Source of the DNA: a virus
Virus record (IMG/VR): IMGVR_UViG_3300009788_002550
Location: 1 to 25,510 of that record
DNA length: 25,510 nucleotides
Strand: one strand, 5' to 3'
Shown piece by piece: positions 22,953 through 25,510 of the stretch (position 1 is the stretch's first letter; every line of letters starts with the position of its first letter). Made by a program: the position numbers and the translations under genes. A model generated the notes under the pieces. It had not been told where the DNA came from, searched no databases, and saw only the letters and a program-made list of their open reading frames with translations.

Positions 22953-23019
22953 GGAGACCGATCATGCCCCCGAAGTAATCGCAAACGACTCCCCCGCCTC
23001 TGCTGTGGCAAGCGGGTTA

Positions 23020-23047
23020 GGCCGGTTCCTGAACCGGCCATTTTTTT
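23020..23047 (+). terminator. Intrinsic terminator after the XRE operon
   Basis: GGCCGGTTC at 23020-23028 pairs perfectly with GAACCGGCC at 23031-23039, allowing an 8-bp stem with a four-base loop. A run of seven T residues (23041-23047) follows after one A. This is a textbook rho-independent terminator ending the operon. Confidence 0.9.
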
Positions 23048-23056
23048 GCGCTGGAC

Positions 23057-23085
23057 TTGACGCATGACCGTCGAGCATGTAGCAT
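23057..23085 (+). promoter_or_regulatory. Predicted promoter of the second XRE-like gene
   Basis: TTGACG at 23057-23062 and TAGCAT at 23080-23085 are separated by the optimal 17 bases. The next ATG is at 23093, so transcription would begin at or just before it, giving a leaderless mRNA. The promoter follows the terminator directly. Confidence 0.5.
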
Positions 23086-23092
23086 CTAACGG

Positions 23093-23305
23093 ATGCCCAA
23101 GATCAAGACCATAAGCGCCACCGAAATCAAGCGAATCCGAACCACGCTCGGACTGACGCAACAGGAACTTGCGGACGAGCTCCAGTTGACCCGCGACGCG
23201 ATCGCCCAGTGGGAAGGGGGAAGATGCTCGCCACAGGGGCCAGCCAGAATCCTTCTTCGGCGGATGGCTGACCGAGCTGATTCTAAGTCAAAACCTCGCC
23301 GCTAA
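23093..23305 (+). CDS. Second XRE-family helix-turn-helix protein, probably leaderless
   Basis: This 70-residue protein has the HTH pattern SATEIKRIRTTLGLTQQELA, then DELQLTRDAIAQWEGGRCSP and GPARILLRRMADRA. The W-E-G-G-R-x-P segment is typical of XRE/HigA-like proteins. The C-terminus is basic (SKSKPRR). The upstream gene is not coupled, since a terminator lies between them, and a promoter ends 7 bases before the ATG, leaving no room for a ribosome site. This resembles lambda cI made from its maintenance promoter. It may be a second repressor acting in a switch with the first one; the roles are not decided by sequence. Confidence 0.8.
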   Translation: MPKIKTISATEIKRIRTTLGLTQQELADELQLTRDAIAQWEGGRCSPQGPARILLRRMADRADSKSKPRR

Positions 23306-23335
23306 AAGTTTTTCCAGAAAACTTCCCAAGACCTA

Positions 23336-23374
23336 TTGACGTGCCGACAATCATATGTTAGATTCTACACATAT
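23336..23374 (+). promoter_or_regulatory. Predicted promoter with flanking inverted repeat
   Basis: TTGACG at 23336-23341 and TAGATT at 23359-23364 are separated by 17 bases. ATATGT (23353-23358) and ACATAT (23369-23374) form an inverted repeat flanking the -10 element, a reasonable operator. A small AAGTTTT/AAAACTT hairpin (23306-23324) lies upstream, after the XRE stop. Confidence 0.45.
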
Positions 23375-23672
23375 CAAATGTCATGCACTTCTGCTCGAAA
23401 CGGAAGCCACCCGCAATGTTTTCCACGAAACCAAACACCTGCGACGCGATGAGGCCAGTGACTCGCAGCCAAGTGGCCCGGAACGTCGTGGTCAGGTCGT
23501 CGAGAGGTCTGCGGGGCCTCTCGGCGGCCGTCTTTATGCGACATTCGGCGACGAGGCGTGGCGCGTTTACACGGCTGTGGGGCTCGACATCAAAGCGCCT
23601 ACACTAAAGAAACTGAAGTGGCTAGTGTCCGCCAGGCGACAGTGGCCGAGGGGCGATCACGGAAAACTATAA
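23355..23672 (+). CDS. Doubtful hypothetical protein
   Basis: This 105-residue open frame has a convincing second half (RLYATFGDEAWRVYTAVGLD, then IKAPTLKKLKWLVSARR), with codon choice like its neighbours. Its first ATG, however, lies on the predicted -10 element, and no ribosome site supports any start. A competing frame (23383-23607) encodes a less protein-like, Arg/Ser-rich sequence. The real product may begin later in the frame from a non-ATG codon, or the segment may be a decayed gene. No family is recognised. This is the only candidate gene in the 427-base stretch between the XRE gene and 23733. Confidence 0.35.
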   Translation: MLDSTHIKCHALLLETEATRNVFHETKHLRRDEASDSQPSGPERRGQVVERSAGPLGGRLYATFGDEAWRVYTAVGLDIKAPTLKKLKWLVSARRQWPRGDHGKL

Positions 23673-23673
23673 T
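23668..23673 (+). promoter_or_regulatory. Possible -10 element (TATAAT) before the cement-like gene
   Basis: A perfect TATAAT lies 60 bases before the gene at 23733, in AT-rich DNA, and contains the stop of the preceding doubtful frame. No good -35 hexamer is found 16-18 bases upstream, so the promoter would need an activator or an extended contact. Confidence 0.3.
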
Positions 23674-23732
23674 CAAGCCATTTTAACTAGTGAACTCTTC
23701 ATCTACCCCATCTCAAAACAAAGGACGAAAGA

Positions 23733-24194
23733 ATGAGCGACACAATGCGTTGGAGATATGGAGCTACGAACCCCGTGGTTGCCGCGGTCGACTCGGCAAC
23801 CGTTATCGAGGTCGGCGACTGCGTGTGGCAGGACAGGGGCGATGCTAAACCTGCCTCGGACCAAGCTAGGCAAGGAACTGAGTCGGATGACCGGATGGTA
23901 TTTAAGGACCATTTCCTGGGAATCGCCATGCAACGCAGTCGAGCGGGCGACACGGCCCCGACCCAAGTTGCCACGACCGGCGTATTCGAATTCGACTGTC
24001 GCGACAACACGTTTAAATTGGGAGACCTCGTCGGTGTCGACGAGAACACGGCCGGCGATGCCTTGCTGAACCAACAGGTCGACTCGGTCTCTACGTCTGC
24101 CGAAGCGATCGGCCGCGCGGCGCGGCGTGAGGCGACGGCTACTACCAGCGTGTTGGTCGACGTTCGATCGACCATCATGAGCGGTGGTGTATAG
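23733..24194 (+). CDS. Capsid-cement-like protein (DUF2190-like)
   Basis: This 153-residue protein has the character of phage head cement or decoration proteins of the DUF2190 type: an N-terminal VVAAVDSATVIEVGDCVWQD strand pair, then a KDHFLGIAMQRSRAGDTAPT segment with the FLGIA-x-QRS motif, ATTGVFEFDCRDNTFKLGDL, and a GDALLNQQ/EAIGRAARR stretch ending VLVDVRSTIM. The alternation of strands with GD turns and an FLGVA-like core recalls small beta-barrel cement proteins. AAAGGA precedes the ATG. The gene is far from the head module, among regulators and small genes, which is unexpected for a capsid part. It could be a related fold with another job. Confidence 0.55.
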   Translation: MSDTMRWRYGATNPVVAAVDSATVIEVGDCVWQDRGDAKPASDQARQGTESDDRMVFKDHFLGIAMQRSRAGDTAPTQVATTGVFEFDCRDNTFKLGDLVGVDENTAGDALLNQQVDSVSTSAEAIGRAARREATATTSVLVDVRSTIMSGGV

Positions 24195-24225
24195 TTTTAC
24201 TAGGCCTTGGTGTACCAATGAACAC

Positions 24226-24237
24226 AAGTCATGACTT
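24226..24237 (+). repeat. Perfect 12-bp palindrome
   Basis: AAGTCATGACTT is an exact palindrome in the 110-base gap between the cement-like gene and the next small gene. It could be a regulator binding site. An imperfect palindrome (TTGGTGTACCAA) lies just upstream at 24208-24219. Confidence 0.4.
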
Positions 24238-24304
24238 TTGGGTGCAACCCCCAGCAAGGCCTCTTGTCGCCCTTGTGGTTTCGTAACAAGAAGGAGAAGG
24301 ACTT

Positions 24305-24502
24305 ATGTTCCAGATGTACAAGAACCCAGAAGCAACAGGCTGGTTGGGTTGGTTTGAGGATTCCGAAGGCGTTGCTACTGCCTGCGTGGCTCTGGATCGA
24401 ACAGTCCTGTTCGCGTTCGAGCTGTATAAACTGAACCCACTTCGGCGGGAATTCAATAGAAAAACAACGAGGGATGGATATGAAAACCACAATTATACCT
24501 AA
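24305..24502 (+). CDS. Small hypothetical protein
   Basis: This 65-residue protein begins at ATG 24305, with AAGGAG about 8 bases ahead (24291-24296). The first part (MYKNPEATGWLGWFEDSEGV, then ATACVALDRTVLFAFELYKL) could form a small beta sheet around aromatic residues. The last 15 residues are polar and overlap the next gene by 23 bases, so the true functional part may be the first 50 residues. No family is recognised. It belongs to a run of small genes, each with its own ribosome site, typical of phage accessory regions. Confidence 0.5.
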   Translation: MFQMYKNPEATGWLGWFEDSEGVATACVALDRTVLFAFELYKLNPLRREFNRKTTRDGYENHNYT

Positions 24503-24743
24503 TTCCGGCGGCGCAGAGTTGCCGTTTACGGAAGCAGCTGTAGGCGACTACTACCACCTTTCAGCCAGACACGACGCCCAGGCGATCATGAAGCTCAGTC
24601 ATGACGTTGCAAGTAATGAGTACCACGTGATGTTTTTCCATTCTGCCGGCAAGACGTTCGGGACCATGACCGGTCCATACGCCGCGACTGTCATGGTAAC
24701 GAAGTTCCTAGCCGGCGAAAAATTGATTCACTTATTCGAGTAA
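24480..24743 (+). CDS. Small hypothetical protein, paralogue A
   Basis: This 87-residue protein starts at ATG 24480, preferred over 24474 because GAGGG ends right before 24474, leaving 6 bases to 24480. Visible are VGDYYHLSARHDAQAIMKLS, EYHVMFFHSAGKTFG and LAGEKLIHLFE. The spacing of Y-x-L, H, A-x-x-K, S-x-EY-x-V and GEK-x-I matches the protein encoded at 24831, so the two are paralogues by duplication. The fold looks like a small beta domain, but the function is unknown. A GC-rich hairpin follows the stop. Confidence 0.6.
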   Translation: MKTTIIPNSGGAELPFTEAAVGDYYHLSARHDAQAIMKLSHDVASNEYHVMFFHSAGKTFGTMTGPYAATVMVTKFLAGEKLIHLFE

Positions 24744-24749
24744 CCACTC

Positions 24750-24807
24750 GGCGGGTCGGTGGGGCTTCCATCCCCGAGGGCGATTGGCAGAGTTTCGCCG
24801 GCCCGCC
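24750..24807 (+). other. GC-rich structured RNA element between paralogous small genes
   Basis: GGCGGGTCGG at 24750-24759 pairs with CCGGCCCGCC at 24798-24807 (one G-T wobble). Inside it GGGGCTTCCATCCCC (24761-24775) forms its own hairpin. No T-run follows. This could be a leader structure controlling the next gene, whose ATG is at 24831, or an RNA-processing or stabilising element. Confidence 0.4.
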
Positions 24808-24830
24808 ATGCCTTTACGGAGAGAGAGACA

Positions 24831-25091
24831 ATGATAAACAGACTAGTCAGAAGCAACAGGTCATGTGAGTGTTCCATTGGCGACGCCGTCGCGGGAAAAC
24901 TATACCGGCTGCCGCCTGGTCATAATTCCGTGGCGGTTATTAAAGTCGTTGATTTGAACGCCTCGGAATACACTGTGGTGTGGATCGAGCATTGCGGGAC
25001 AAGGGTTGGGTCTATTCCAAAAGCACTAGACGTCCATGATTTAACACTAACTCCTCTAGCCGATGGCGAAAAAGTGATACTGGAGGAGTAG
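24831..25091 (+). CDS. Small hypothetical protein, paralogue B
   Basis: This 86-residue protein starts at ATG 24831, with GGAGAG about 8 bases ahead (24818-24823); the longer frame back to 24759 runs through the hairpin and is not favoured. It shows GDAVAGKLYRLPPGHNSVAV, IKVVDLNASEYTVVW and PLADGEKVILEE. The same skeleton as in the protein at 24480 (Y-x-L, H, A-x-x-K, SEY-x-V, GEK-x-I near the end) marks it as a diverged duplicate. A second terminator-like hairpin lies after the stop. The function is unknown. Confidence 0.6.
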   Translation: MINRLVRSNRSCECSIGDAVAGKLYRLPPGHNSVAVIKVVDLNASEYTVVWIEHCGTRVGSIPKALDVHDLTLTPLADGEKVILEE

Positions 25092-25155
25092 AAACAAGGA
25101 GGGCTCGTCGTGGAGAGCGACGAATGAAGGAGCACGAGGAAGAACGTGCAACGGG

Positions 25156-25197
25156 CCCGGCGGCGCGGTCACGATGACCGCGCTGGCCGGGGGTTTT
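25156..25197 (+). terminator. Strong GC-rich hairpin, terminator-like
   Basis: CGCGGTCA (25164-25171) pairs perfectly with TGACCGCG (25175-25182) around a CGA loop, and CCCGGC (25156-25161) with GCCGGG (25186-25191) extends the stem past a small internal loop. Four T residues follow at 25194-25197, so termination is plausible but may be incomplete. Confidence 0.5.
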
Positions 25198-25220
25198 GGA
25201 ACACGAAGGGAGCAATCGCG

Positions 25221-25510
25221 ATGCTTAAGAAAACTAAACAGTTGATCGTTAGGACGCCGGATTTGTTTGAGCCTAGTTGGTCTGCGGATTTCGTAGGCGC
25301 CGAGGATGAAACTCCTTACTTCTGCATAGAGCACCTGCTGTTGTATTTCGATATACCGGCTACGGCGGAGGAAGTGCATGTCGACGGGAGTCGATCGCAT
25401 TTGCCTGGCGAGAGCGTTCGGTTTCAAGTCAAGCAGGGAACGATACGGCCTAGGTGGCGGCGCCGCCGATGTGATGCCTGGCAAGAGATGTACCCCGCAG
25501 AGACGCCTTA
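25221..25510 (+). CDS. Hypothetical protein, 3' end beyond the window
   Basis: The frame opens at ATG 25221 and stays open to the right edge (96 codons), so the C-terminus is missing. AAGGGAG lies 8 bases ahead. The sequence starts KKTKQLIVRTPDLFEPSWSA, continues DETPYFCIEHLLLYFDIPAT and ends in a basic stretch (RPRWRRRRCDAWQEMY). The middle has an alternating strand pattern and an AEEVHVDG turn. No family is recognised. The hairpin just upstream separates it from the paralogous pair. Confidence 0.55.
   Translation, partial: MLKKTKQLIVRTPDLFEPSWSADFVGAEDETPYFCIEHLLLYFDIPATAEEVHVDGSRSHLPGESVRFQVKQGTIRPRWRRRRCDAWQEMYPAETP

Noticed and set aside
23383-23607. A 74-codon frame beginning at the ATG after the 23336 promoter
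   Set aside because: It is Arg/Ser-rich with no recognisable pattern; the overlapping frame ending at 23672 has more protein-like content, although it is also doubtful.
25124-25174. A tiny 16-codon frame after the paralogous genes
   Set aside because: It runs into the hairpin and is too short to support without conservation data.
25056-25484. A 142-codon reverse-strand open frame near the right edge
   Set aside because: It covers the end of a forward gene, a hairpin and the ribosome site of a better-supported forward gene, and it is Arg/Pro/Ser-rich as expected for a shadow frame.

Overview
This window is a dense virion structural module of a tailed phage or prophage, and every gene I accept is on the + strand. 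The head genes are of the Mu type: terminase large subunit, DUF935-type portal, SPP1 gp7/Mu F-like head protein, Mu I/Z-like protease-scaffold, gp36-like (DUF1320) connector protein and gpG-like morphogenesis protein. The tail has no recognisable sheath and a tube, paired chaperone and tape measure order, so a non-contractile (siphovirus) particle is likely, as in Mu-like siphoviruses. I see no transposase, integrase, lysis gene or tRNA, so the lifestyle is undecided. Base composition is moderately GC-rich and Shine-Dalgarno sites are common, which fits a Gram-negative-type bacterial host. Several proteins remind me of prophages in Planctomycetes, but that is only an impression.

Layout. 2-190: C-terminus of a LamG-like protein. 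195-4018: a large multidomain tailspike-like protein and a small follower. 4034-9302: gp36-like connector fused to a beta-rich domain, two small proteins, TerL, portal, F-like protein and a small excisionase-type HTH protein. 9443-13170: protease with nested scaffold, a decoration protein split by an insertion, and the major capsid protein, followed by an intrinsic terminator. 13254-18513: gpG-like protein, probable tail terminator, tail tube (its reading frame broken near its end), two chaperones joined by a -1 frameshift on A AAA AAG, tape measure and a distal tail protein. 18510-22379: a histidine-rich repetitive tail fibre and two glycosyltransferase-like genes. 22380-23672: a regulatory region with paired palindromic operators, two XRE-type regulators and a terminator. 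23733-25510: a capsid-cement-like gene and small unknown genes separated by GC-rich hairpins.

Working together: TerL packages DNA through the portal into a capsid built on the nested scaffold, matured by the protease and covered with decoration protein. The tube, chaperones and tape measure build the tail. Carbohydrate-facing proteins (LamG, beta-helix, GH43-like propeller and His-repeat fibre) probably mediate adsorption. The two glycosyltransferases may modify the fibre or the host surface. The most unusual items are the tail tube frame break, supported by internal homology; the histidine-periodic fibre; the split decoration protein; the fibre-linked glycosyltransferase pair; and the control region with operator pairs and a predicted leaderless regulator transcript.
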